Origin: an uncultured Roseiflexaceae bacterium | GTDB lineage: Bacteria > Chloroflexota > Chloroflexia > Chloroflexales > Roseiflexaceae | Direction: 5' to 3' | Assembly: GCA_937974195.1 (NCBI GenBank) | Contig: CALJIC010000280.1 | Coordinates: forward strand, 1-64,000 | Length of the DNA stretch: 64,000 nt | Part shown: positions 19,214 to 27,952 of the stretch, piece after piece | How positions within the stretch are numbered: position 1 is the first letter of the stretch | How the letters are laid out: every line of letters begins with the position of its first letter | Translations under genes and position numbers: made by a program | The notes under the pieces: generated by a model | What the model was told of the DNA's origin: nothing | What the model saw: the letters and a program-made list of their open reading frames with translations, nothing else | Databases searched by the model: none

Positions 19214-19268
19214 GTTTTACAATCTCATTATCGCAGCGTGTAACCCCGGCACTGTTTCACGTTTTACA
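19206..19268. promoter_or_regulatory. Two identical parS-like 16-mers at the parA start
   Basis: TGTTTCACGTTTTACA occurs exactly at 19206-19221 and at 19253-19268. It matches 13 of 16 positions of the classical parS consensus TGTTTCACGTGAAACA; the left half is perfect and the right half diverges. The first copy covers the parA GTG start. Probably an operator for parAB and perhaps a centromere site. Confidence 0.55.
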
Positions 19269-19635
19269 CTCGTTCATTCGAACCGTTGCGCGCTTGGCTG
19301 CGACCGCCGATCGCCAACCACCGGACGCACTGGCGCATATCGATCTCGGAACTGACACTCACGATCGGGGCGTAGAACAAACAGGCCGAACGCTCCTCAC
19401 CCGGCCCCGCATTGTAGCATGAGGCGCCCGTTCACGCCAACAGCGCGCCATCGACGCGACCTATTCCGGCAGCGCGCTGCGGCGCCAGCGACGGCGACTG
19501 GCGTCTCTGGTATGCTGTGCGGACGCCGCTGGCGAGATTCCTCGCCCGAGGCCGGCGATCCGAACACGAAACAGGACACACCCGCCGTTTTCACCGCGCC
19601 GCACGACCGCGTGCGGCGGACAAGGAGCAGCGCAG
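19214..19635. other. Gene-free region between parA and NUDIX gene
   Basis: About 420 bp without a credible gene. It holds the two parS-like sites near the parA end and a candidate leftward promoter at 19411-19440. On the + strand a TATGCT box near 19512 is the only hint of a NUDIX promoter. It is locally less GC-rich than the flanking genes. Confidence 0.5.
19411..19440 (-). promoter_or_regulatory. Candidate parAB promoter
   Basis: Leftward TTGGCG (19435-19440), 18-bp spacer, TACAAT (19411-19416). Transcription from here would run through both parS-like sites before reaching parA, giving a leader of about 190 nt. Confidence 0.4.
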
Positions 19636-20184
19636 ATGCAACCGTGGAAGACCCTCGCGCGCCGGACGATACTGTCGCAGCCGCCGTTCCTGACGGTCGA
19701 GGCGCACACCGTCGCCCTGCCGGACGGGCGAGTCATCCCTGACTGGGCCTGGGTGATCACCCCCGACTACATCAACGTCGTCGCCGTCACCGCCGATCAC
19801 ACATTTCTGCTCTTCCGCCAGACCAAGTACGCGGTCGAAGGCACCTCGCTCGCGCCGATCGGCGGCTACCTCGAGCCGGGCGAGGAGCCCCTGGCGGCGG
19901 CGCAGCGCGAGCTGCGCGAGGAGACCGGCTACGCGGCGCAGCGCTGGACGTCGCTCGGGGCCTACAGCGTCGACGGCAACCGCGGCGCAGGGACGGCCCA
20001 CCTCTTCCTGGCCCGCGACGCCTACCGGGCTGGCGAGCCGTCCGCCGACGACCTCGAGCAGCAGGAGCTGCTCCACCTCACCCGCCGCGAGGTCGAGGCC
20101 GCCCTGGCCGCCGGCGAATTCAAGGTGCTACCCTGGAGCGCGGCCATCGCCCTGGCCCTGCTCCAGCTGCCCGAGACGGGCTGA
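19636..20184 (+). CDS. NUDIX hydrolase, ADP-ribose pyrophosphatase-like
   Basis: A 182-residue protein with a complete NUDIX box from Gly77 to Tyr99 (G-x5-E-x7-R-E-x2-E-E-x-G-x), where the REVREE-like Glu residues bind Mg2+. The preceding segment VVAVTADHTFLLFRQTKYAVEG and the GGYLEPGE strand-loop resemble ADP-ribose or nucleotide-sugar pyrophosphatases of about 180-200 residues. It probably hydrolyses a nucleoside-diphosphate derivative; the exact substrate is unknown. The ATG at 19636 lies about 10 bases after AAGGAG. Neighbours are divergent parAB and the downstream patatin gene, about 245 bp away, so it is probably monocistronic. Confidence 0.85.
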   Translation: MQPWKTLARRTILSQPPFLTVEAHTVALPDGRVIPDWAWVITPDYINVVAVTADHTFLLFRQTKYAVEGTSLAPIGGYLEPGEEPLAAAQRELREETGYAAQRWTSLGAYSVDGNRGAGTAHLFLARDAYRAGEPSADDLEQQELLHLTRREVEAALAAGEFKVLPWSAAIALALLQLPETG

Positions 20185-20429
20185 GCGCTCTCGCCCGCCG
20201 CCACGACAGCCCGCTCCGGCAGGGCGCGCAGCGTGGGCAGGCCGACGTCGCTGAGGCGCTTGATGGACAAGGCCGGGCTTCCACGCTCGTGCGAATATCT
20301 GTGCGACAGTAGAGCGTACGGATGGGCTGCGGGCTGTGAGGCGCGGCACTCCCGCGCGGCCGCCGCGCGATTCGCCGGTCGGATCTCCGTTTGTCATGGC
20401 AGAGGAGTCTGCGCCGGAAGGAGCGACCG

Positions 20430-22784
20430 ATGACCAGCGAGAAGCAGCCCATCGACTCTGCGCCGCCCCCGTTCGTGAGCCCGCTCGAGGAGTGCGACCT
20501 GGTGATGAAGGGCGGCATCACGAGCGGCGTCGTCTACCCCCGCGCCGTGATCGAGCTCGCGCGGCGCCAGTACCGCTTCCGCTCGATCGGCGGCACCTCC
20601 GCCGGCGCGATCGCCGCCGCCGTGACCGCCGCGGCCGAGTACGGGCGCCTGAAGCAGGGCTTCGAGAAGCTCGAGCGGGTGGCCGAGCAGCTCAGCCGGA
20701 GCGGCTTCCTCGCCAACCTGTTTCAGCCCGCCCCGCAGGCCCGGCCGCTCCTGAACATTTTCATCGAGTTCCTGGAGCGCCGCCGCCCCGGCGTCCCCCC
20801 TCCGCCCGCACCGCCCGGCAAGCCGGCGATCCGCTGGCTGCTCAGCCGCCTCGGCCAGAACCGGCCCACCGCCGAGCTGCTGCTCGCGCTGGTCAGCGGG
20901 CACGCCGCCGACAGCGTCGCCAGCGGCGCGCAGCGCGGGGCCGGACTCGGTGCGCGCTACGGCGCGCTGGGCGCCGGACTCGTCACGCTCGCCGCCGCGC
21001 TCGTCGCGCTCCTCGTCTGCCTGCTCGCCGGCGTCCCCGTCAGCCCCGGGCTGCTCGCCGCCCTCGCGGCGTCGGTCGTGGTCCTCGCCGCGCTCGGCGC
21101 CTGGGCCGGGCAGATGATCGGGACGGACATCGGCGCCGCCGCACAGGTCGGGCGCGACGGGCTGGCCATGCTCCGCGACTACGTCCCGGGCAACATGTAC
21201 GGCATCTGCGCCGGGCGCAGCGTCCCGGGGCACGCCGAAAGCAGCGTGATCAAGGACGAGACCGGCGCGTACGTGGGGCTGACCGACTGGCTCGCTGACA
21301 CGATCGACGACCTCGCCGGGCTGCCGCCGCGCACAGCGCCGCTGACCTTCCGGCACCTGCGCTACCACAAGCTCCCCGACGGCGCCGACGTCGGGATCAC
21401 GCTGCGCATGGTGACCACCAACCTCACCCAGCGGCAGCCCTACGTCGTCCCGTTCGAGAACGACCTGTTCCTGTTCAGCGAGCAGGAGATGGCGAAGCTG
21501 TTCCCGGACTACGTCGTGCGCCACCTCATCCTCCGGGCGCGGCGCAGCCAGCAGCTCCAGCGCCGGTTCGCCGGCGTCACGGGCGAGCCGCTCGTCGGGC
21601 CCGGCCAGCCCGCCGAACAGGCGCAGCGCGACTGGTACATCCCCTACGACGACGGCGTGGAGCAGCACCGGCTGCGCTTCCTGCCGGCGGCCGACGACCT
21701 GCCGGTGGTGTTCGCCATGCGCATGAGCCTGAGCTTCCCGGTGCTGCTCAGCGCCGTGCCGCTGTGGTCGATCAGCGGCGCCGCCTTCGCCGAGCAGGAG
21801 CAGCTCGAAGAGGCGACCAGGGCGCGCCGGTCGGCCAGCGGCGCGGAGGACAGCGCCGCCCCGGCCGAAGCGCCGCTGCGCCTCGAGCCGCGCCACCTGC
21901 AGCGCAACTGGTTCAGCGACGGCGGCATCTGCAGCAACTTCCCGATCCACTTCTTCGACAAGTGGTTCCCGCCGCGCCCGACCTTCGGCATCAACCTGGA
22001 CCAGCTCCCGGAGCAGGTGAGGCCGAACTCGCGCCAGGTGCTCGACTACGTCGGCGGCCAGCCCGAGCAGCAGCACGAGGAGGGCGAGCGCGACAAGTAC
22101 ACCAGCGACGTCTACATGCCGCGCTCCTACCCGCGCGACTGGCTCGGGGCGCGCTGGAACCGCATCGAGCGCGACCTACCTGGCTTCCTGCGCGCGATCC
22201 TCGACACGTCGCTCAACTACCGCGACACCATGCAGTCGCTGCTGCCGAGCTACTCCGACCGGATCGTCACCGTGCGCCTCACCAAGCAGGAGGGCGGGCT
22301 GAACCTCAACATGGACCCCGAGACCATCCGCCGCATCAGCCAGAAGGGCGCGCGGGCCGGCCAGGAGATCCTCAGCCAGTTCAACCTGCAGCACCACCAG
22401 TGGGTGCGGCTGCGGCTGCTGCTCAACGAGCTCGAGGAGCAGCTGACCGACCTGCGGCGCGATATCCGGCTCGAGCTGCCGGCCGAGGAGTGGAACAGGA
22501 TCGAGGAGCAGCTGGGCGAGGTGCTGAAGGTGCTCAGCCTCGAGCAGATGCCGGAGGTCGAGCGCCGGGCGACCAACCTGGTCCAGCAGCTGATCACCGA
22601 CGAGCTGGCCGCGGGCGAGAGCTTCCCCTACGCGCGGCGCCGCCCGCTGACCCCGCAGGAGTCGCTGCGGCTCAACCTGCTGCTGGTGCTGATCGAGCTG
22701 TGGGGGCGCGAGCCGGGCGGCGTGTTCCGCAGGGATGGGCCGCACACCCGCCGGCTCACCCTGCGCGTGACCCCGGAGCTGTAG
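20430..22784 (+). CDS. Large patatin-like phospholipase with membrane insertion
   Basis: A 784-residue protein. The patatin core is split. The N-terminal part has the glycine-rich oxyanion segment MKGGITSGVVYPRAV (about 26-40) and the nucleophile elbow GGTSAG with Ser57. The dyad Asp is in SDGG near residue 497. Between them, around 180-228, lie two strongly hydrophobic helices, so the protein is probably membrane-associated. The C-terminal 250 residues are helical and Glu/Leu/Arg rich. It is predicted to be a serine acyl hydrolase acting on lipids. The ATG at 20430 has GGAAGGAG upstream and is preferred over an earlier in-frame start at 20391. The gene stands alone and ends at a strong hairpin. 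Confidence 0.85.
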   Translation: MTSEKQPIDSAPPPFVSPLEECDLVMKGGITSGVVYPRAVIELARRQYRFRSIGGTSAGAIAAAVTAAAEYGRLKQGFEKLERVAEQLSRSGFLANLFQPAPQARPLLNIFIEFLERRRPGVPPPPAPPGKPAIRWLLSRLGQNRPTAELLLALVSGHAADSVASGAQRGAGLGARYGALGAGLVTLAAALVALLVCLLAGVPVSPGLLAALAASVVVLAALGAWAGQMIGTDIGAAAQVGRDGLAMLRDYVPGNMYGICAGRSVPGHAESSVIKDETGAYVGLTDWLADTIDDLAGLPPRTAPLTFRHLRYHKLPDGADVGITLRMVTTNLTQRQPYVVPFENDLFLFSEQEMAKLFPDYVVRHLILRARRSQQLQRRFAGVTGEPLVGPGQPAEQAQRDWYIPYDDGVEQHRLRFLPAADDLPVVFAMRMSLSFPVLLSAVPLWSISGAAFAEQEQLEEATRARRSASGAEDSAAPAEAPLRLEPRHLQRNWFSDGGICSNFPIHFFDKWFPPRPTFGINLDQLPEQVRPNSRQVLDYVGGQPEQQHEEGERDKYTSDVYMPRSYPRDWLGARWNRIERDLPGFLRAILDTSLNYRDTMQSLLPSYSDRIVTVRLTKQEGGLNLNMDPETIRRISQKGARAGQEILSQFNLQHHQWVRLRLLLNELEEQLTDLRRDIRLELPAEEWNRIEEQLGEVLKVLSLEQMPEVERRATNLVQQLITDELAAGESFPYARRRPLTPQESLRLNLLLVLIELWGREPGGVFRRDGPHTRRLTLRVTPEL

Positions 22785-22799
22785 CCCGGTCCACAAAAA

Positions 22800-22854
22800 C
22801 ACGGAGGGCGCGGAGGCCGGACTCGCAGGTCCGTGGCCCTCCGCGCCCTCCGTG
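22800..22854. terminator. 17-bp perfect hairpin built from the CACGGAG repeat
   Basis: The 17 bases at 22800-22816 (CACGGAGGGCGCGGAGG) pair perfectly with 22838-22854 across a 21-nt loop. The hairpin lies 15 bp after the patatin stop and 18 bp after the epimerase stop on the other strand, so it probably serves as a bidirectional end structure. No T-tract follows. It is copy 2 of the dispersed repeat. Confidence 0.6.
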
Positions 22855-22871
22855 GATCCGTAGGGGCAGCG

Positions 22872-23909
22872 CTAGAAGAACACCTTCGCCAGCTTGAGGA
22901 TCCCCTGCTTCCACGGGACGCGGTGCGAGACGCCGGCCTTGTCCTGGAACTTATCCAGGTTGGCGATGTACCAGCGGTAGTTGCGCACCAGCGCCTCCTT
23001 ATTCGAGTACTTCGGCTGCCACCCCAGCACCCGCTCGGCCTTCTCCACCGAGACGAACGAGTCGGTCGTGACCGTCCCGTAGGCCCACTTGTAGACCGGC
23101 GAGAGCTTCAGCGCCTCGAGCACGCGCAGCGCGAAGATCGCCGGCCCGGCCGGGATCATCACGATCTTCTTGCCGAAGCCGGCCTCGTCGAGCACCGCCT
23201 GGTAGTCCTCGCGGATCGTGGTGAACTCCTTCGCCCCGATGTTGAACGTGTCGTTGACCCGCTCGCGCTCCAGCGTGGCGCACAGGTAGATCGCCGAGCA
23301 CAGGTCCTCCACGTCGAGCAGCTGGTAGCGGTTCTTGCCGTTCCCCGGCAGCGGGAAGCCGCGCCCGTCCTTGGCCCAGTCGTAGAGCAGCGCGAAGATC
23401 CCGAGCCGCTCCGGGCCGACAAACGACTTCGGCCGGATGATCGGCACGCACATGCCCTTGGCGCGGTACTCCAGGCAGATCTCCTCCGCCTTGACCTTGG
23501 CCTCGCCGTACGGCCCGACGCCGTCCAGCTTGTCGTCCTCGACCAGCGGGTGGTGGTCGGGGATGCCGTACACAGCTGTGGAAGAGATGTGGATGCAGCG
23601 GTCGACGCCGTGCCGAAAGGCCGAGTCGAGCACGTTGCGCGTGCCGTCCAGATCGGTCGAGAAGATGTCCTCTTTCTTGTAGAGCGGCAGCGCCGCCGCG
23701 GTGTGGACGACGATATCAACGCCCTCCATCGCGCGGTCCACGCTCGACACGTCGCGGATATCGCCCTTGATGACCTTCACCCGGTCGCGCTCCGGGTAGT
23801 CGAACTCGGCGATGTCGAGCGAGACCACGGCGTGCCCGCGCTCCAGCAGGTAGCGGGTCAGGTTAATGCCGAGAAATCCGGCGCCGCCGGTGATCAGATA
23901 CGTTGTCAT
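22872..23909 (-). CDS. NAD-dependent epimerase/dehydratase (extended SDR)
   Basis: A 345-residue extended SDR. Its N-terminal TTYLITGGAGFLGINL is the NAD-binding TGxxGxxG motif. Ser in HISSTAVYG and the YGEAK (YxxxK) pair complete the catalytic triad. The C-terminal half has the NIGAKEFTT and VEKAERVLGWQPKYS segments common in sugar-nucleotide epimerases. It is probably a nucleotide-sugar 4-epimerase or a relative of the 3-beta-HSD-like branch; the substrate is unknown. It is transcribed leftward, 107 bp after valS, with no obvious Shine-Dalgarno, so a short own leader is possible. Confidence 0.88.
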   Translation of the reverse strand: MTTYLITGGAGFLGINLTRYLLERGHAVVSLDIAEFDYPERDRVKVIKGDIRDVSSVDRAMEGVDIVVHTAAALPLYKKEDIFSTDLDGTRNVLDSAFRHGVDRCIHISSTAVYGIPDHHPLVEDDKLDGVGPYGEAKVKAEEICLEYRAKGMCVPIIRPKSFVGPERLGIFALLYDWAKDGRGFPLPGNGKNRYQLLDVEDLCSAIYLCATLERERVNDTFNIGAKEFTTIREDYQAVLDEAGFGKKIVMIPAGPAIFALRVLEALKLSPVYKWAYGTVTTDSFVSVEKAERVLGWQPKYSNKEALVRNYRWYIANLDKFQDKAGVSHRVPWKQGILKLAKVFF

Positions 23910-24016
23910 GGCATATCACACATAAGGGGCGAAGCGCTCGCCCGTGAACGTCTTTCGGGGCCGCCCACCGCCCGGCCGGCGATGCTGCGCCCCTCTCGTC
24001 TCAGCTCAGCGCCCGG

Positions 24017-26791
24017 TCACCCGAGCTGCGCCAGCTGCTCCCGCAGCCGCTCGGCGGTCGCCCGCACCGCCGCAAGCCCGTCGCGCTCGCGCTGGACGAC
24101 GTGCTCCGGCGCCTTCTGGACGAAGCCCGCGTTCGCCAGCCGCCCCTCGCGCCGCGCGATGTCCGCCTCGGCCGCCGCGAGCTCCTTGCGCAGCCGCGCC
24201 CGCTCGGCCTCCAGGTCGATCATCCCCGCCAGCGGCAGGAACACCTCGACGTCGCGCACCACCAGCGTCGCCGCCTGCTGCGGCCTGGCCTCCAGGCGCT
24301 CGGCGACCGTCAGCTGGTCGGCGGCCACCCGCGCCAGGCGCACGATCAGCGGCCGCTGCGCCTCGATCAGCCCCTTGCGCTCGCCCGCCGCGACGATCGC
24401 GGCCACGAAGCGCGCCGGCTCGACCTTGTACTCGTTGCGGATGTTGCGTATGCCGGTGATGATATCCTGCACCAGCTCGAAGTCGCGCTCGGCCGCCTCG
24501 TCCACCAGCTGCTCGTCGGCCTGCGGGTACGGCATAACCATAATCGAGCGCGAGGCGGGCTGGCCCGACGCCCCGTCGCCCTGCGCGCTGCGCTGCGCGC
24601 CCGTGAGGTACTGCCACGCCTCCTCGGTGACGAACGGCATGAACGGGTGCAGCAGCCGCAGGCAGCCCTCCAGAACCTCGAAGAGCACCGCGCGGGTCGC
24701 CCGCTGCGCCGCCTCGTCCCCCTCCAGCTGGACCTTCGCCACCTCCACGTACCAGTCGGCGAACTCGCCCCACAGGAACTCCTGGATCTGCCTGCCGGCC
24801 TCGCCGAAGTTATAGGCCCGCATCAGCCGGTCCACGTCGCCCACCAGCCGGCTGTAACGTGACATAATCCAGCGATCTGCCAGGGAAGCGCCGGGGAGCA
24901 GGCCCTTGGCCCCCGCCTCCTGGCCGCGCGCCGGGCCGAGCTTGCTCAGGACGAAGCGCGTGATATTCCAGATCTTGTTCGCGAAGTTGCGCGCCGACTC
25001 GATCCGCTCGGGGTTGAGGTTCAGGTCCTGCCCAGGCGTGCCGCTGGTCGCCAGCGTGAAGCGCAGCGCGTCGGTGCCGTACTGCTCCATCACCTCCAGC
25101 GGGTTGACGACGTTGCCGTAGCTCTTGGACATCTTGCGGCCGTCTTTGTCGCGCACCAGGCCGTGCAGGTAGACGGTGTGGAAGGGCTCCTTGCCGGTGA
25201 GGTAGCAGCCCATCATCATCATGCGCGCCACCCAGAAGAACAGGATGTCGTACCCCGTCTCCATGACGCTGGTCGGGTAGAAGTAGCGCAGGTCGGGCGT
25301 GTCGTCCGGCCAGCCGAGCGTCGAGAACGGCCACAGCCCGCTCGAGAACCAGGTGTCGAGCACGTCCGGGTCCTGGGTCACCCCCTCGCCGGTCGGCTCC
25401 GGGTCGTCCGGCCCGGGCACGATCATCTGCCCGTCCGGCGTGTACCACACCGGAATGCGGTGCCCCCACCACAGCTGGCGGCTGATGCACCAGTCCTCGA
25501 TGTTCTCCAGCCAGTGGAAGTACACCTTCTCGAAGCGCTCGGGGATGATCCGCGTGCGCCCCTCCCGAACCGCCGCCAGCGCCATCTCGGCCATCGGCTT
25601 CACGCGCACGAACCACTGCTCGCTCAGCAGCGGCTCGATCACCTCGCCGCCGCGCTGGCTGATGCCGACCGACATCGTGTGCGGGCGGACCTCGGCCAGC
25701 AGCCCCTCCCGCTCCAGATCGGCCAGCACCCGCTTGCGCGCCTCGAAGCGGTCCAGCCCGGCGTACGGGCCGGCCTCCTCGTTCAGCGTCGCGTCCTTGT
25801 TCATGATGTTGATCATCGGCAGGCCGTGGCGCAGGCCGACCTGGTAGTCGTTCGGGTCGTGCGCCGGCGTGATCTTCACCGCGCCGGTGCCGAACTCCGG
25901 ATCGGCGTGCTCGTCGGCGATGATCGGGATCAGGCGCCCCACCGCCGGCAGCATCACCATGCGCCCGATCAGGTGCCGGTAGCGCCCGTCCTCCGGGTTC
26001 ACCGCCACCGCCACGTCGCCCATGATCGTCTCCGGCCGCGTCGTCGCCACCGTGATGAACTCGGTCGCGCCCGCCGCCCACGTGCCCGAGCCCCACTCGC
26101 CCGAGCCCAGCGCCGCCCTGGCCGCCTGGCTGTCACGGAGGCCCTCGGGGACGATCGGGTAGCGCACGTGGTACATCTGCACCTGGCGCTCCTCGTACTC
26201 GACCTCCAGGTCGGAGACGGCGGTCTGCAGGTTGGGCGACCAGTTGACGAGCCGGTAGCCGCGGTAGATCAGCCCGTCGTCGTACAGCCGCTTGAAGGCG
26301 GCCCGCACCGCGCGGGACAGCCCGGGGTCGAGGGTGAAGCGCTCGCGGGTCCAGTCGCACGAGGCGCCCAGGCGGCGCAGCTGGCGCGTGATCTCGCCGC
26401 CGTACTTCTCCTTCCACTGCCAGGTGCGCCGCAGGAACTCCTCGCGCCCCACCTCCTGCCGGCTGGTGCCCTCGCTGCGCAGCAGCCGCTCCACCTGCAG
26501 CTGGGTCGCGATCCCGGCGTGGTCGGTGCCGGGGAGCCACAGGGTCGGCTCGCCGAGCATGCGGTGCCAGCGCACGATCACATCCTCGATCGTCACGAAC
26601 ATGGCGTGGCCCATGTGCAGCTCGCCGGTCACGTTCGGCGGCGGCATCGAGACCACGAACGGCCGCCGGCTAGGGTCGATCTGCGGCGTGAAGAAGCCGC
26701 TGCGCTCCCACCAGTCGTACAGCCGCTGCTCAACCTGCTGCGGCTCGTAGGCCTTGGCCATCTCCTCGGGACGATCGATCGCTGCTGTCAT
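24017..26791 (-). CDS. valS: Valyl-tRNA synthetase
   Basis: A 924-residue class I aminoacyl-tRNA synthetase that charges tRNA-Val. The HIGH-type motif is HMGH at 59-62, inside PPPNVTGELHMGHAMF, and the KMSKS loop is at 553-557. The CP1 editing insertion lies between them. The C-terminus carries the anticodon-binding helix bundle and the ValS-specific coiled coil (IDLEAERARLRKELAAAEADIARREG). The frame runs open upstream of 26791, but the ATG there matches the family start and is served by a TATAAT promoter about 110 bp upstream. No T-box motif is present in its leader, in contrast to thrS. Confidence 0.96.
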   Translation of the reverse strand: MTAAIDRPEEMAKAYEPQQVEQRLYDWWERSGFFTPQIDPSRRPFVVSMPPPNVTGELHMGHAMFVTIEDVIVRWHRMLGEPTLWLPGTDHAGIATQLQVERLLRSEGTSRQEVGREEFLRRTWQWKEKYGGEITRQLRRLGASCDWTRERFTLDPGLSRAVRAAFKRLYDDGLIYRGYRLVNWSPNLQTAVSDLEVEYEERQVQMYHVRYPIVPEGLRDSQAARAALGSGEWGSGTWAAGATEFITVATTRPETIMGDVAVAVNPEDGRYRHLIGRMVMLPAVGRLIPIIADEHADPEFGTGAVKITPAHDPNDYQVGLRHGLPMINIMNKDATLNEEAGPYAGLDRFEARKRVLADLEREGLLAEVRPHTMSVGISQRGGEVIEPLLSEQWFVRVKPMAEMALAAVREGRTRIIPERFEKVYFHWLENIEDWCISRQLWWGHRIPVWYTPDGQMIVPGPDDPEPTGEGVTQDPDVLDTWFSSGLWPFSTLGWPDDTPDLRYFYPTSVMETGYDILFFWVARMMMMGCYLTGKEPFHTVYLHGLVRDKDGRKMSKSYGNVVNPLEVMEQYGTDALRFTLATSGTPGQDLNLNPERIESARNFANKIWNITRFVLSKLGPARGQEAGAKGLLPGASLADRWIMSRYSRLVGDVDRLMRAYNFGEAGRQIQEFLWGEFADWYVEVAKVQLEGDEAAQRATRAVLFEVLEGCLRLLHPFMPFVTEEAWQYLTGAQRSAQGDGASGQPASRSIMVMPYPQADEQLVDEAAERDFELVQDIITGIRNIRNEYKVEPARFVAAIVAAGERKGLIEAQRPLIVRLARVAADQLTVAERLEARPQQAATLVVRDVEVFLPLAGMIDLEAERARLRKELAAAEADIARREGRLANAGFVQKAPEHVVQRERDGLAAVRATAERLREQLAQLG

Positions 26792-26899
26792 CGCGCTGTC
26801 TTTCACCGTGTCTGTATTGAGAAACGCCCCGCGCCGGCCAGAACTGTGTGCGGCGCGCCTGGCGATGTATGATAGCCGAAACCGGCCAGAATCGGGTGG

Positions 26900-26928
26900 A
26901 TTATACCGTTTTTCACCGCTTCTGCAAA
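26900..26928 (-). promoter_or_regulatory. valS promoter
   Basis: Leftward perfect TATAAT at 26900-26905 with TTTGCA at 26923-26928, 17-bp spacer. A 7-bp hairpin (26915-26921 with 26928-26934) overlaps the -35 region and lies just past the upstream peptidase gene. Confidence 0.6.
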
Positions 26929-26967
26929 AGCGGTTGGAAGAAGAGATAGCCCGGCCCCTCCCGCCGG

Positions 26968-27855
26968 CTACCGCCGCAGGCCGCCGGCCGAGCGCTCGGC
27001 GCCCAGGCTCTGGACGCGCAGCCAGGCCCGCCAGTCCGCCTCGAGCTGCTCCAGGCTCTTGCCGTACACCCCGCGGTAGTTGGCCGACCCCGCCGCACGC
27101 CCGGTCGAGTCGCGGTAGAGCGCGTCGAAGCGCTCGCGGCCGTGGACCGTGAGCAGGAACTCGACGAACGACGCCCACTGGTCGTAGATCACCGTGCGCG
27201 TCGTCGTGCGGCAGTCGCGCTCGAGGCTCGTGGTGAGCGGCAGCAGCTCGCCGCGGCCGAGCGCCTCGCGGACGCGCCGCTGGTAGACCGCCTCGCCGCT
27301 CGCGTCGCGGAAGAAGCCGCGGGTCCCCCAGGTCGCCATGCCCTCGAGCAGGATGACATCCGCCCGGCGGTGGGCGCGCTCGCCGTAGTAGTCGCGCTGG
27401 AGCTGGTGGAACAGCTCGTGGGCCAGGATGCCGAGCACGCGCTGCTGGTCAGCCTCGGGGCCGTAGAACAGCCGGATCGTCCGCTCGTTCGAGAGCGTGA
27501 GTCCGCGGATGGCGCACGCCCCGCGCTGCGGCGGCTCGAAGCGGATGGCCGCCCGCCCCGCCAGCCCAACGGCGCTGTGCGCCGGCGCGCCCCGCGCGAG
27601 CTCCAGCGTGTCGCTGATGATCGCCTGCTCCACCAGCGGCCCGAGCGCCTGGATAGCCGGCGCGTCGAGCGCCCCCGGCAGCCGGTACATGTCCACGCTG
27701 TAGGTGCGCATGGCCAGCGTGCCGCGCAGGGTCGGCGCCGGCGCGCCGGGAAGGAGCGGCCCCTCGCCAGGCTCGGCCAGCCGCCCGGCCGCAGCGGGCG
27801 CCGCCAGGGCCCACACCAGCGCGATCGCCAGAAGGACAGCAGCCCGCAGACCCAC
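26968..27855 (-). CDS. Secreted HExxH peptidase, peptidase-MA-like
   Basis: A 295-residue predicted exported protein. A GTG at 27855 with AAGGGGGGA just upstream gives an N-terminus GLRAAVLLAIALVWALAAPAAAG, a clear Sec signal peptide with AxA cleavage. The mature part contains HELFH in ILAHELFHQLQRDYYG, a zinc-metallopeptidase HExxH motif, and downstream LLEGMATWGTRGFF supplies the Glu-containing glu-zincin helix. This matches the peptidase-MA-like group. Substrates are unknown; cell-wall or protein turnover outside the membrane is plausible. A longer in-frame start exists at 27933 but lacks a ribosome site and would bury the signal peptide. Confidence 0.78.
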   Translation of the reverse strand: MGLRAAVLLAIALVWALAAPAAAGRLAEPGEGPLLPGAPAPTLRGTLAMRTYSVDMYRLPGALDAPAIQALGPLVEQAIISDTLELARGAPAHSAVGLAGRAAIRFEPPQRGACAIRGLTLSNERTIRLFYGPEADQQRVLGILAHELFHQLQRDYYGERAHRRADVILLEGMATWGTRGFFRDASGEAVYQRRVREALGRGELLPLTTSLERDCRTTTRTVIYDQWASFVEFLLTVHGRERFDALYRDSTGRAAGSANYRGVYGKSLEQLEADWRAWLRVQSLGAERSAGGLRR

Positions 27856-27952
27856 GATTCCCCCCTTTCGCCGCAAGCACAACGAGCATACCACACTGCT
27901 GAGTACAGTTTGGTAGCAGCGCGGTGGTATCATTAGTCATAATATTAAGTGT

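Noticed and set aside
20185..20429. Short leftward frame starting MSIKRLSDVGLPTLRAL
   Set aside because: It runs antisense into the NUDIX gene and loses sensible composition there. The gap shows no other gene or structure I can support.
26792..26967. Possible T-box before valS
   Set aside because: No GGGTGG-type motif, no specifier-loop structure and no T-tract terminator; only a promoter and a small hairpin are present.
24017..27178. N-terminal extension of ValS to 1053 residues
   Set aside because: The extra sequence overlaps the neighbouring peptidase gene, crosses the valS promoter and is not ValS-like.
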